The notes under the pieces: generated by a model | Databases searched by the model: none | What the model was told of the DNA's origin: nothing | Seen by the model: only the letters and a program-made list of their open reading frames with translations | Shown: positions 18,353 to 28,790 of the stretch, piece by piece | Numbering within the stretch: position 1 is the stretch's first letter | How the letters are laid out: each line of letters begins with the position of its first letter | From: DATAES01 sp963721305 | GTDB lineage: Bacteria > Actinomycetota > Acidimicrobiia > Acidimicrobiales > JACDCH01 | NCBI GenBank assembly: GCA_963721305.1 | Contig: CAVRIR010000003.1 | Location: 806,001-870,000, forward strand | DNA: 64,000 nucleotides | Direction: 5' to 3' | Position numbers and translations under genes: made by a program

Positions 18353-19150
18353 TCATCCGTCGTAGCCGTCGACGAGAGCGAGCGAGCGCATCCAGCCGCC
18401 GTCTTCCGCGCTCGCGGGATCGCCACCGATCCACGTGATCGTGATGTCGGCGAAGTTGGTGAACTGCTCGACTTCGATGAGCCCTTGCTTGTACAGCTCG
18501 AGCATGGCGAGGAAGCGCACGACGACGTCGAGTCGCTCGAACAGTCCGCCCGTGAGCTCGCGGAAGCTGATGCGACCGGCGCGTGGCAGCTCGTCGAGCA
18601 GCTCCTCGACCGCGTCGGTGACGCTGGCGCGTATGGGCGCAACGTGCTCGAGATCGACGCGCGGCAGCGGCCTCGGGGTGACGGCGCGCAGGAACGCGTC
18701 ATGCACGTCTTGCGCGGTGACGCCTGCGAGAAGATCAGGCGCGATCTCCAGGAACTGCTCTTCGAGCCCGGCGGTCCGCGGGTACGAACGGCCGGCCTCG
18801 GACGACAGTCGCTGAAGCGCAGTCGCCGCGTCCTTGAACGTCTTGCACTCGAGCAGCCGTGCGAGCAACAGGTCGCGCTCCTGCCACAGGCTCAGCTCGT
18901 CGTCGAGGTCGACGTCGTCTTCGCCGGGGAGCAGCCGCTTCGACTTCAGCTCGACGAGCGTCGCTGCGATGAGCAGGAACTCGGTCGCCACGTCGAGATC
19001 GAGGTGCTCGAGCCGCTCGATCTCCTCGATGTAGGCGTCGACGATCCGCGTGAGCTGCACCTCGTAGAGGTCGACCTGCTCTCGCAGGATCAGGTGCAGC
19101 AAGAGGTCGAAAGGGCCCTCGAAGACGGGGGTCTGGACCTCGTACGGCAC
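18353..19150 (-). CDS. scpA: Segregation and condensation protein A (kleisin)
   Basis: A 265-residue kleisin starting VQTPVFEGPFDLLLHLI, the conserved N-terminal helix that contacts the SMC neck. The middle (LDLDVATEFLLIAATLVELKSKRLLP) and a C-terminal winged helix (about 200-250) are as expected. It bridges SMC heads and recruits ScpB for chromosome compaction. The gene leads the leftward run scpA-scpB-rluB-aroH-tyrA-aroA-cmk-plsC and is transcribed divergently from trpS with 67 bp between start codons, where the promoters must lie. Confidence 0.95.
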   Translation of the reverse strand: MPYEVQTPVFEGPFDLLLHLILREQVDLYEVQLTRIVDAYIEEIERLEHLDLDVATEFLLIAATLVELKSKRLLPGEDDVDLDDELSLWQERDLLLARLLECKTFKDAATALQRLSSEAGRSYPRTAGLEEQFLEIAPDLLAGVTAQDVHDAFLRAVTPRPLPRVDLEHVAPIRASVTDAVEELLDELPRAGRISFRELTGGLFERLDVVVRFLAMLELYKQGLIEVEQFTNFADITITWIGGDPASAEDGGWMRSLALVDGYDG

Positions 19151-19217
19151 GGCTGTTCAGGCTACCGGCGCTCGAAAGGCGGCCCGCGCATGGTCGGCCG
19201 GCCCCTACGATCCGCAG

Positions 19218-20204
19218 ATGGCCAGGGTGTTCTCGGGTATGCAACCGACCGGCGACGCCACGCTGGGCAGCCTGCTCGGCGCACTCCGCAACTGGGTCGA
19301 CGACCAGAACCCCGACGCCCTCTATTGCGTGGTCGACCTCCACGGCCTCACCCTGCCCCACGACCCGCAGGAGCTGCGGCGGCGCACCACCGAGCTCGCC
19401 ACGCTCTTCCTGGCCGTCGGGCTCGATCCCGACCTGTGCACGCTCTTCGTCCAGAGCCATGTGCACGAGCACGCGGAGCTCGCCTGGATGATGGAGTGCA
19501 CTGCCGCGTTCGGCGAGCTGCGGCGCATGACCCAGTTCAAGGAGAAGGCGGACCGTGCGGACTTCGTGTCCGCGGGTCTGTTCGCGTATCCGGCACTGAT
19601 GGCGGCCGACATCCTCCTGTACGACACGGAGGAGGTCCCCGTCGGCGACGACCAGCGCCAGCACGTCGAGCTCACCCGTGATCTCGCCGAGCGGTTCAAC
19701 GCGCGGTTCGGCCCGACGTTCACGGTCCCCAAGGCGACCATCCGGCATGCAGGCGCGCGGGTGATGGATTTGCAGGAGCCCACCCGCAAGATGTCGAAGT
19801 CCGAGACCTCGGTCGCCGGCACGGTGTTCGTCCTCGAAGACGTCGCCTCGGTCGAGAAGAAGATCAAGCGTGCGGTGACCGACAACGACTCCGAGGTCCG
19901 CTACGACGTCGCCGGCAAGCCGGGCGTCTCCAACCTGCTGTCGATCCTCGGCGCGTGCGTCGGCGAGTCGCCCGACGAGCTCGCCGAGCGCTACACGCAG
20001 TACGGGCCGCTGAAGTCCGATACCGCCGCGGCCGTGGTCGACACGCTGCGACCCATCCAAGAGCGCTACCGCGAGCTCGCCGCCGATCCGGGCACCGTCG
20101 CGAAGATCCTCGATCAGGGCGCCGAGAAGGCACAGATGGTCGCGGCCGCGACGCTCGAGCGCGCCAAGCGCAACGTCGGGCTCGTGCTCCGCGGCGAGGC
20201 CTGA
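19218..20204 (+). CDS. trpS: Tryptophanyl-tRNA synthetase
   Basis: A 328-residue class I synthetase. The HIGH-equivalent is PTGDATLGSLLGAL, with Thr-Leu-Gly where many homologues have a His, as is usual for TrpRS. The second signature is RKMSKS in the middle of the chain. It charges tRNA-Trp and so acts in the cytoplasm. Its TGA stop overlaps a CTG that appears to start the next gene. No tryptophan-responsive leader was recognised in the 67 bp in front. Confidence 0.95.
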   Translation: MARVFSGMQPTGDATLGSLLGALRNWVDDQNPDALYCVVDLHGLTLPHDPQELRRRTTELATLFLAVGLDPDLCTLFVQSHVHEHAELAWMMECTAAFGELRRMTQFKEKADRADFVSAGLFAYPALMAADILLYDTEEVPVGDDQRQHVELTRDLAERFNARFGPTFTVPKATIRHAGARVMDLQEPTRKMSKSETSVAGTVFVLEDVASVEKKIKRAVTDNDSEVRYDVAGKPGVSNLLSILGACVGESPDELAERYTQYGPLKSDTAAAVVDTLRPIQERYRELAADPGTVAKILDQGAEKAQMVAAATLERAKRNVGLVLRGEA

Positions 20205-21535
20205 ACCTGGTCGGGACCTTTCGACGCGCGCTCGCGCTCATCGCCGTCGCGGGGTTCGCACTGCGGGTCGCGTTCGTCCGGTGGTTCTCGTCACACATCC
20301 AGTTCGGGCTCGACGCGCTCTGGTACGAGCTCGTCGCCGGCACCATCGCCGCGGGACACGGGTACGTCGATCCCGCCCACTTCTACGGCCAGGGCGAGTC
20401 GGTCGCGACCGCGTTCAGACCGCCGGGCTATCCGCTCGTGCTCGCCGCGATCGCGAAGATCGTCGACGGATCGCAACGGAACTTCCAGTACGCCGGGTGT
20501 GTCCTCGGAGCGATCACGATCGTGTTGATCGGCTCGCTCGCGCGACGGCTCGCCGGCGAGGTCGTCGGACTGGTCGCGGCCGGACTCGCCGCGGTCTATC
20601 CGGCGTTCATCGCGACCGATGCGTCGGTGATGAGCGAGTCGCTGTACCTGCCGCTCGTCCTTGCCTTCCTGCTCCTCGTGTACGCGGCCGTGGATCGGCC
20701 GACCGCATCCCGTTGGATCGCCGTCGGCGCGGTGGTCGGCCTGTGCGCGCTCACCCGTGGCGACGCGTTGGTCCTCGCGCCCGTGGTCGTCGTGCCCGCG
20801 CTCTGGTTGCTGCCGAGGTCTCGTCCTCGACACCGGTTGTTCCTCGGCGCGATGGCTCTCGGCGCGCTGCTCGTAGTCATCGCACCATGGGTGATCCGCA
20901 ACCAGCGAGACCTCGACTCGCCGACGATTGCGACGCTCGATGCCGGCTCGGCCATCGCGGGAACCAACTGCCCGTCGACCTACGGCGGCGGCCTCGTCGG
21001 CTCGTGGGATCCGGCGTGCGCGCGAACGGACGTGCCCGACATCAGCGAGACGGATCTCACCCGCGACCTCGAACACGATGGCGCGCGGTACGCGCTGCAC
21101 CACGTCGATCGCGTGCCGCTCGTGGTCGCGGCGCGCGTCGCGCGCCAGTGGGGCGTCTGGAACCCGGTCAGCGAGTCGCGCACCGAAGCGGTCGAGAGCC
21201 GCAACGAGACCTGGCAGCTCGTCACGTGGGCGGTCTACGTGCCGTGCGCGATGTTGTGCGTGTACGGGCTCGTGCTGTTGAGACGCCGGCGGGTTCGGAT
21301 CCAACCGCTCGTGTGCGTGCTGATCGCCGTCACCCTGTCTGCCGCGCTCACCTATGGCAAGCAGCGGTTACGCGTCGCGGCCGAGCCGGTGATCCTGGTC
21401 GGCGCCGCCGTCGCGTTGGTCGAGCTCGCTCAACGGCTCAGTCGTCGTCCGCCGCCTTCAACGCAGCCGCGATCTCGGGACGGATCGTCCAGTGATCCGG
21501 CGAGCGGTGGTGCTCCCGAGCCCACGCTTCCGTGA
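20201..21535 (+). CDS. GT-C membrane glycosyltransferase, probable CTG start
   Basis: A roughly 445-residue polytopic membrane protein with about ten hydrophobic segments. After the first helix (ALIAVAGFALRVAFVRWF) comes an acidic extracytoplasmic loop (GLDALWYELV). This layout matches dolichyl/polyprenyl-phosphate-sugar dependent GT39/GT83-type transferases. They add mannose, arabinose or similar sugars to proteins or envelope glycans outside the cell. There is no ATG, GTG or TTG between the trpS stop and the first helix; CTG at 20201 overlaps that stop (CTGA) and has GCGAGG upstream. The C-terminal tail overlaps the convergent HD gene by 98 bp and may be incorrect. Confidence 0.68.
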   Translation: MNLVGTFRRALALIAVAGFALRVAFVRWFSSHIQFGLDALWYELVAGTIAAGHGYVDPAHFYGQGESVATAFRPPGYPLVLAAIAKIVDGSQRNFQYAGCVLGAITIVLIGSLARRLAGEVVGLVAAGLAAVYPAFIATDASVMSESLYLPLVLAFLLLVYAAVDRPTASRWIAVGAVVGLCALTRGDALVLAPVVVVPALWLLPRSRPRHRLFLGAMALGALLVVIAPWVIRNQRDLDSPTIATLDAGSAIAGTNCPSTYGGGLVGSWDPACARTDVPDISETDLTRDLEHDGARYALHHVDRVPLVVAARVARQWGVWNPVSESRTEAVESRNETWQLVTWAVYVPCAMLCVYGLVLLRRRRVRIQPLVCVLIAVTLSAALTYGKQRLRVAAEPVILVGAAVALVELAQRLSRRPPPSTQPRSRDGSSSDPASGGAPEPTLP

Positions 21536-21959
21536 GCGGATCGCTTCCCGCCATGCCGAGGAGGTCGCCGCCGAGGTCGGGATGCAGCAGGTACAGCCCG
21601 ACCTTTCGAGTGAATCCCCGAGTCCGGGTCCAGTCCCGCGCCATCTCTCGGCCGGCGATCAACCCGCAGATCGTCGCAACGACGCGGCCGTAGACGCCGA
21701 GGTCGGACTCGATCTTGCCGACGTCGTGCAGCAGCGCGGCGGCGAGGACCGGGCGGGTCGCCTCCGCACCGAGCGAACGCTCGACCTCCCTGGCGACGCC
21801 GACGGCATGACGACGATCGGCGCCCCGCATCCGTGCCCACAAGGCCTGCTCGGCCGGTAGGAGCTGCGCGCACGCCCATTCGTCGTCCGTCGGCGGAGGT
21901 CCCCCTGGTCGCAGCGACCCGAAGAACCGCCGCGTCAGGTGCGCGGCCGTCGAGCTCAT
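21438..21959 (-). CDS. HD-domain protein
   Basis: A 173-residue single-domain HD protein: His51 in DRRHAVGVA and the His78-Asp79 pair in LLHDVGKIESD are the metal ligands. Later residues include LYLLHPDLGGDLL and REHHRSPDHW, which could supply further ligands. It differs from the HD protein near ispH. Proteins of this kind are widespread in Acidimicrobiia-like genomes and uncharacterised. The gene converges on the GT-C gene and overlaps it by 98 bp. It lies 19 bp downstream of the DksA-like gene on the same strand, so the two may be co-expressed. Confidence 0.7.
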   Translation of the reverse strand: MSSTAAHLTRRFFGSLRPGGPPPTDDEWACAQLLPAEQALWARMRGADRRHAVGVAREVERSLGAEATRPVLAAALLHDVGKIESDLGVYGRVVATICGLIAGREMARDWTRTRGFTRKVGLYLLHPDLGGDLLGMAGSDPLTEAWAREHHRSPDHWTIRPEIAAALKAADDD

Positions 21960-21978
21960 CAGCAGCTATCAGACGGCG

Positions 21979-22308
21979 TCAGGCGTGGTTGATGCAATAC
22001 CGAGTGGCGGGCATGGCTTCGATCCGGGCTTCGGCGATGTCTTGGCCGCAGGTCTCGCACTTGCCATAGGTGCCGGAATCGAACTTGTGCAGGGCCCGCT
22101 CGACGTCGGCGAGCTGATCGGACAAGGAGGCGGCGAGGCGCCGGCTCTCACCCTGCTCTGCGGCCACTTGTCCGGAATCGGCGAAGTTCTCGTCGAACGG
22201 CAGCGACTTGTCGCTCGCGCTGCTCAGCTCGTCGAGCTGGCGTTGCAGCGACGCCCGCTCCTCGTCCAGCTGGGCGCGCAACGATGCGAAAGCGGTCGAA
22301 CTGGCCAC
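21979..22308 (-). CDS. DksA/TraR-family zinc-finger protein
   Basis: A 109-residue protein with a coiled-coil N-terminal half and a C-terminal zinc finger: Cys84, Cys87, Cys105 and His108 (GKCETCGQD...RYCINHA). The final ligand is His rather than the usual Cys, giving a C3H site. The acidic tip between the helices (PFDENFADSGQ) resembles the loop that enters the RNA polymerase secondary channel in DksA-like factors. A role in transcription is therefore likely but inferred. In actinobacteria RbpA and CarD are better known, and DksA homologues are not well studied. Confidence 0.8.
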   Translation of the reverse strand: MASSTAFASLRAQLDEERASLQRQLDELSSASDKSLPFDENFADSGQVAAEQGESRRLAASLSDQLADVERALHKFDSGTYGKCETCGQDIAEARIEAMPATRYCINHA

Positions 22309-22357
22309 AGAAGAAGGTTAACGGACGGTATCGAAGTCGCGTTCGGGACTTGGTTCC

Positions 22358-23302
22358 TCAGCCACGAGCGCCCCGCGCTCGTGGGTGGGCCTGGTCGTAG
22401 ATCTGCCACAGCCGCTCGGTCGACACTTTCGTGTACACCTGCGTGGTCGATATCGAGACGTGTCCGAGCAGCTCCTGCACCGCTCGGATGTCGGCGCCGT
22501 GATCGAGCAGGTGGGTGGCGCACGAGTGACGGAGCACGTGCGGGGTGAGGCGATCACCGAGACCGACTCGATCGCCGTACTTCTTCACGACGAGCCACGC
22601 GCCGGCACGCGTGAGCCTTCCGCCGCGTGTGTTGAGGAACACCGCTTCGGCATCGCCGCGACGCGCCCATCGTTCGGGTTCGAGCGAGGGGCGTCCACGG
22701 TCGAACCAATCGGCCAGCGCTCGTCGCGCCGCCCGTCCGAGTGGGACGATGCGTTCCTTCGACCCCTTGCCGAACGCGCGCAGCAACGCGCCATCGAGGT
22801 CGACGTCCGACAACGACAAGCCGACGAGCTCGGAGATACGGAGGCCGGTTCCGTAGAGCACCTCCAGTACGGCACGGTCGCGCAGATCGGTGGGTTCCGA
22901 TCCGACCACGCTCTCGATGAGCGCGGTGACCTCGTCTTCGGTGAGCGCCTTGGGGAGGCTCGACGGCACGCGCGGCGTCTCGACGCGCGCGCCGGCATCG
23001 ACCGCGGTCACGCCCTCGTCGGCCAGGAAGCGATGGAGCGACCGCACCGCGACCGTCGTCCGCTTGACGGATGCCGGCGCCATGTCGCTCGCTCGCAGGT
23101 CGGCGACGAACGTGACGATGTCGGGCTCGCCCACCGCGTCGACGCGAAGCGCGTGATGCGCGAGCCAGGCGCAGTAGCGACGCAGGTCACGGCGGTAGGC
23201 GTCGAGTGTGTTCGCCGCTCGTCCGCGCTCGACCGCGAGCCACGTGAGGAACTCCTCCACTTCGATCGGCATGGCCTCCGGATCGAGGCGAGTGTCGGTC
23301 AT
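22358..23302 (-). CDS. xerD: Tyrosine recombinase XerD/XerC
   Basis: A 314-residue integrase-type recombinase with an N-terminal SAM-like DNA-binding domain (residues about 10-100). The catalytic set is Arg155 (TGLRISEL), Lys182 (GKGSKERIVPL), His255 and Arg258 (HVLRHSCATH), His281 and Tyr290 (TQVYTKVS). Xer recombinases resolve chromosome dimers at dif. The location after pyrG and a NUDIX gene matches the usual actinobacterial context of xerD, so it is taken as the housekeeping enzyme rather than a mobile-element integrase. No dif-like site was recognised in the window. Confidence 0.92.
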   Translation of the reverse strand: MTDTRLDPEAMPIEVEEFLTWLAVERGRAANTLDAYRRDLRRYCAWLAHHALRVDAVGEPDIVTFVADLRASDMAPASVKRTTVAVRSLHRFLADEGVTAVDAGARVETPRVPSSLPKALTEDEVTALIESVVGSEPTDLRDRAVLEVLYGTGLRISELVGLSLSDVDLDGALLRAFGKGSKERIVPLGRAARRALADWFDRGRPSLEPERWARRGDAEAVFLNTRGGRLTRAGAWLVVKKYGDRVGLGDRLTPHVLRHSCATHLLDHGADIRAVQELLGHVSISTTQVYTKVSTERLWQIYDQAHPRARGARG

Positions 23303-23305
23303 CGT

Positions 23306-23866
23306 TCAGGTGACGGATGAAGGCGGGTACGCGAGACGATCGCGCGTCATCAACAGACCGATGATCGTCTTTGCGTCGGTGATCTCGCCGGCGGTGATCA
23401 GGGCGGGAACGACCGCGAGCGGGACCTCTTCGATCTGCATCGACTGCTCTTCGAGTCCGTCGCGCGCCATCGTCGTCTCGTGCAAGCCGCGGGCGAGGAA
23501 GATGTACGAGTGCTCGTCGGAGAAGCCCGGCGAGTTGTGGAACTCGACGAGCAGCTCGACATGATCCGCGGTGAGACCGACTTCCTCGGCGAGCTCGCGT
23601 TGCGCGGTGACGACGGGCTCTTCGTCGACGACATCACGCTTTCCGGCCGGGATCTCGAGCAAGTCATGGTTCAGTGGTGCGCGGTACTGACGCACGAGGA
23701 TCACGGAGCCCGTCTCCGTCAACGGAACGACAGAGACGGCGCCAGGGTGATGGACGAGGTCGCGTTCGAACTCCGTGCCGTCGGGCGCGACGAACGTGCC
23801 GATCGCCATGGAGATGACATGCCCTTTGTGGATCTGGCGCTCGCCGACCTTGTCGAATCCCGTCAC
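23306..23866 (-). CDS. NUDIX hydrolase, ADP-ribose pyrophosphatase type
   Basis: A 186-residue protein with a NUDIX box (GKRDVVDEEPVVTAQ then RELAEEVG) near its centre, one residue longer in its first part than the textbook spacing. The upstream strand VILVRQYRAPLNHDLLEIPAG is typical of ADP-ribose pyrophosphatases, which cut ADP-ribose to AMP and ribose-5-phosphate. It lies 3 bp from both xerD and pyrG and is thus part of a pyrG-NUDIX-xerD operon that is conserved in actinobacteria. Substrate choice is inferred from family resemblance. Confidence 0.88.
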   Translation of the reverse strand: MTGFDKVGERQIHKGHVISMAIGTFVAPDGTEFERDLVHHPGAVSVVPLTETGSVILVRQYRAPLNHDLLEIPAGKRDVVDEEPVVTAQRELAEEVGLTADHVELLVEFHNSPGFSDEHSYIFLARGLHETTMARDGLEEQSMQIEEVPLAVVPALITAGEITDAKTIIGLLMTRDRLAYPPSSVT

Positions 23867-23869
23867 GGA

Positions 23870-25528
<1,659 letters not shown>

Positions 25529-25600
25529 GGGAGAACATCATATCGCGAGCCTCCCGTGCTCCCCGGGATGGCGCGCGCGGCCCGCGATCGAGGAGGTCAG

Positions 25601-27196
25601 TCAGCGGCGCCGGGCCGATGCGAGGAGTTCGGTGGCATGATCGCGAGCCGTTGTGCTGTCAGGAGAGCCTGACAGCATCCGCGACAGCTCGACCACCCGG
25701 CCGTCGTCATCGAGAACCGCGGCGGTCGCCTCGGTCGAGCCCCGGGCCGTCGACTTCCTGACTGCGATCTGGGTGTCGGCATAGGCAGCCACTTGCGGCA
25801 AGTGGGTGACGACGAACACCTGCCTCGCTGCGCCGAGCATGGCGAGCGCTGCCCCGACGGCAACCGCGGCCTGTCCGCCGACGCCGGCATCGACCTCGTC
25901 GAACACGAGCGTGGGTGGGCCCGAGTCGTCTCGCCCGTCGAGGAGCACGAGGCGCAGGGCGAGCATGGCGCGCGCCAGTTCGCCGCCCGAGGCGACCTTT
26001 GTCAGAGGCAGCAGCGGCGCACCGGGGTTCGCCGCGAGCAAGAACGCGACGTCGTCTCCGGGATCGCGTTCGCCGACCTCGACCGCGACCTTGGCCTTCG
26101 CCATGGCGAGCTGCGCGAGCTCGGCCTCGACAGAGGAAGCCAGCTTCGGTGCCGCCGCTCGGCGTGATGCCGCAACGACGTGGGCCGCGGCCTCGACTCG
26201 GGCGAGGGCGGCGGTCCGTTCGGCGTCGAGCGCGGCGGCGCGCACTTCGTAGCTCTCGAGCTCGTCGAGGCGCGTTCGGGCTTCGACGAGGTAGTCGAGC
26301 ACCTCTGCCAGCGTCTCGCCGTACTTGCGCCGGAGATCGTGCAGGAGCTGACGGCGGGCGCGCACGGCGGCGAGTCGCTCCGGATCGTCCTCGATGCGCT
26401 CGCCCGCACCTCGCAGCTCGGCGGCGGCGTCGGCGAGATCCGCCGCGATCGACCGCAGCCGGGTCGCGAGTGGCTCGAACGGACGCCGGCCGGAGACCGC
26501 CGCGAGCGCGGTGCCGAGCGCGTCGACCGCGCCGCCGTCGCCCTGCAGCGCCGCGCCGGCAATGGCCGCCGCCTCGCGGTGCGCGATCGCGTCACCGAGC
26601 TCGTCCTCTTCGACGGCCAGGCCCTCGTCCTCGTCGGGATCCTGGAGCTGCGCCCGGTCGAGCTCGTCGACCTGGAACCGAAGGAGGTCGATCTCACGGG
26701 CGCGAGATCGTTCGTCGCCGCCGAGCTCGGCAAGGGCGGCATCAACGCGGGCGACGTCAGCACGTGCGTCGCGCAGGGCTGTCAGGTCGACCGAGCCGAA
26801 GCCGTCGAGAGCGGCCCGCTGTGTCGGCGCTGCGAGCAACGACTGGTGCGCGTGCTGCCCGTGAAGATCGACCAGGCGCTCGCCCCATTCGGCCAGCGCG
26901 CCCACCGGCGCGAGGCGGCCGTTCACGTACGCGCGCGATCGCCCTGTGGCCGGTACCACCCGCGTGAGGACGACCTCGTCGTCACCGACGACGAAGCGCC
27001 CTTCGATCGTTGCTTCGGCCGCGCCCGGACGCACGAGCATCGCGTCAGCGCGCGCCCCGACCAGCAACTCGATCGCCTCGACCAGCATCGTCTTTCCCGC
27101 ACCGGTCTCGCCGGTCAGTGCGGTCATGCCGGGCGCGAGCACGATCCGTAGCTCGTCGATGACCCCGAGATCGCTGACCGCCAGCTCGACGAGCAT
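25601..27196 (-). CDS. recN: DNA repair ATPase RecN
   Basis: A 531-residue SMC-like protein with Walker A GETGAGKT near the N-terminus, a long coiled-coil centre rich in Ala, Arg and Glu, and Walker B LVFDEVDAGVGGQ near the C-terminus. RecN acts at double-strand breaks. The start ATG shares its A with the nadK stop (TGATG), so translation is coupled to nadK. The order tlyA-nadK-recN is standard for actinobacteria. The protein is at the short end of the family range but no domain is missing. Confidence 0.94.
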   Translation of the reverse strand: MLVELAVSDLGVIDELRIVLAPGMTALTGETGAGKTMLVEAIELLVGARADAMLVRPGAAEATIEGRFVVGDDEVVLTRVVPATGRSRAYVNGRLAPVGALAEWGERLVDLHGQHAHQSLLAAPTQRAALDGFGSVDLTALRDARADVARVDAALAELGGDERSRAREIDLLRFQVDELDRAQLQDPDEDEGLAVEEDELGDAIAHREAAAIAGAALQGDGGAVDALGTALAAVSGRRPFEPLATRLRSIAADLADAAAELRGAGERIEDDPERLAAVRARRQLLHDLRRKYGETLAEVLDYLVEARTRLDELESYEVRAAALDAERTAALARVEAAAHVVAASRRAAAPKLASSVEAELAQLAMAKAKVAVEVGERDPGDDVAFLLAANPGAPLLPLTKVASGGELARAMLALRLVLLDGRDDSGPPTLVFDEVDAGVGGQAAVAVGAALAMLGAARQVFVVTHLPQVAAYADTQIAVRKSTARGSTEATAAVLDDDGRVVELSRMLSGSPDSTTARDHATELLASARRR

Positions 27197-28041
27197 CAGC
27201 GATCGTTGAGACGGAACTTCGACTTCAGGGTGTGATGGAAGTCGCGCGAGCCGAAGGTGACGAGCCGCGCCGTCTGATCCGCGCCCGTGCACACAACCGC
27301 TTCACCCCGTGCGAGCTCGCCGAGGTTACGGCCGTCAACCGACAGGGTGGCGGGACGGGGACCACGCACCTCGAGCCGTAGCTTCGTTCCTTCGCTGAAG
27401 ATCATCGCCCGGTCGAAGAGCTGGTGCGGAGACACCGGGGTGAGCACGAGCGCGTGCAGGTCGGGCGCGACGATCGGTCCGCGTGCGGACAATGAGTACG
27501 CCGTGGATCCTGTCGGGGTGGCGACGATCAGGCCGTCGGCCGCGTACGTCGTCCAGAAGGCTTCGTTGATCGACACGTTGAGACGCACGGTGTGTCCCAT
27601 CGGCGTCTTCTCGAGCACGGCCTCGTTCAGCGCGATGGCTCGTACACCGGTGGCCTCGACGAGGATGTCGAGCAGCATCCGCTCCTCGATGTCGTAGTCG
27701 GCGGCGAAGAACCGTCCGAAGGCGAGCTCCATGTCCGCGGGCTCGACATGAGCGAGATAGCCGAGCTGGCCGACGTTGACACCGAGGACGGGCACGCCTT
27801 CCCCTGCGACGAGGCCGACCGTGCGCAGCATCGTGCCGTCACCGCCGAGACTGACGGCGAGATCGAGCCCTTTGGCCAGGCCGTCCTCGGGGACGCCGTG
27901 CTCGCGGAGCTCCGCGACCTCGGCGTCGGTGACCGGCAGCCGGACTTCGTGGCCCCGCTCGATCAGCCACCGGGCGGCAGCACGCGCCAGCTCCATCGCC
28001 TGCAACCGCTCGCCGTGCACCATCAACGCGACGACGGCCAT
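27196..28041 (-). CDS. nadK: NAD kinase
   Basis: A 281-residue NAD kinase with the GGDGTML signature, the NEAVLEK segment and the second conserved motif TPTGSTAYSLSARGP. It phosphorylates NAD to NADP, using ATP or polyphosphate depending on the organism. ATG at 28041 shares a base with the tlyA stop (TGATG) and the 3' end is joined to recN in the same way, so tlyA, nadK and recN form one coupled operon. The length and motifs are normal. Confidence 0.95.
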   Translation of the reverse strand: MAVVALMVHGERLQAMELARAAARWLIERGHEVRLPVTDAEVAELREHGVPEDGLAKGLDLAVSLGGDGTMLRTVGLVAGEGVPVLGVNVGQLGYLAHVEPADMELAFGRFFAADYDIEERMLLDILVEATGVRAIALNEAVLEKTPMGHTVRLNVSINEAFWTTYAADGLIVATPTGSTAYSLSARGPIVAPDLHALVLTPVSPHQLFDRAMIFSEGTKLRLEVRGPRPATLSVDGRNLGELARGEAVVCTGADQTARLVTFGSRDFHHTLKSKFRLNDR

Positions 28042-28790
28042 CAGCGCTTCCGGGCGTGCACGAAGTACTCCACGTTGCCGTCGGCACCGGTGAGAGGCGA
28101 CACCATCGTCCCCATGATGGCCGCGTCGAGACCGTCGAGGGCGCCGAGCACTTCGGACAGGACGCGTTCGCGCACGGTCTCGTCGCGTATGACGCCCTTG
28201 CCCTTGGCTGCCTCTTGGCGGGTCGCCTCGAACTGCGGCTTCACGAGCAGCACCAGTGGAGCGCCCCGCCGAGCACAAGCGAGCAGCGCCGGTGCGACGA
28301 GCCGCAACGAGATGAACGACACGTCCGCGACCACGATGTCCACCGTGCCGCCGATGCTGTCGGGGTCGAGGTTTCGAACGTTCGTGCGGTCTCGCTCGGT
28401 GACCCGAGGGTCGCGCACCAGCCGCTCGTGCAGCTGACCGTGGCCGACGTCGACAGCGACCACGTGTGCCGCGCCCCGTTGCAGCAGGCAGTCGGTGAAC
28501 CCGCCGGTGGACGCGCCCGCGTCGAGGGCACGCACGCCTGTGACGTCGATGCCGAACTCGTCGAGCGCGCCGTCGAGCTTGTCGCCACCGCGGCTGACGA
28601 ATCTCGGCGCCGGGCCGCTCAGCTCGATCGGCTCGGCGGCGGCGACCATCCGCGACACCTTTGTCGCCGGCGCACCGCCTACGGTCACTCGCCCTGTGGT
28701 GACTGCGTCAGCCGCTTGCGCTCGCGTCGCAACGAGGCCGCGCCGGACCAGTTCGGTGTCGAGGCGTCGTCGCGTGGACGTCGGGTTCAG
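28041..28790 (-). CDS. tlyA: TlyA-type 2'-O-methyltransferase, probable CTG start
   Basis: TlyA methylates ribose 2'-hydroxyls in 16S and 23S rRNA in mycobacteria, where it sets capreomycin susceptibility. The protein has an N-terminal S4 domain (RRRLDTELVRRGLVATRAQA). An FtsJ-like fold follows with LDAGASTGGFTDCLL for SAM and a K-D-K set (GGDKLDG, VADVSFISL, LVKPQFEA). The S4 domain has no ATG, GTG or TTG before it; CTG 28790 overlaps the upstream stop as CTGA and yields MNPTSTRRRLD. An internal GTG (28688) would delete the S4 domain. A sequence error in the overlap is the alternative. Confidence 0.85.
   Translation of the reverse strand: MNPTSTRRRLDTELVRRGLVATRAQAADAVTTGRVTVGGAPATKVSRMVAAAEPIELSGPAPRFVSRGGDKLDGALDEFGIDVTGVRALDAGASTGGFTDCLLQRGAAHVVAVDVGHGQLHERLVRDPRVTERDRTNVRNLDPDSIGGTVDIVVADVSFISLRLVAPALLACARRGAPLVLLVKPQFEATRQEAAKGKGVIRDETVRERVLSEVLGALDGLDAAIMGTMVSPLTGADGNVEYFVHARKR

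Noticed and set aside
22358..23302. Integrase of a mobile element
   Set aside because: The recombinase lies in the conserved pyrG-NUDIX-xerD context, with no attachment repeats or cargo, so it is taken as housekeeping XerD.
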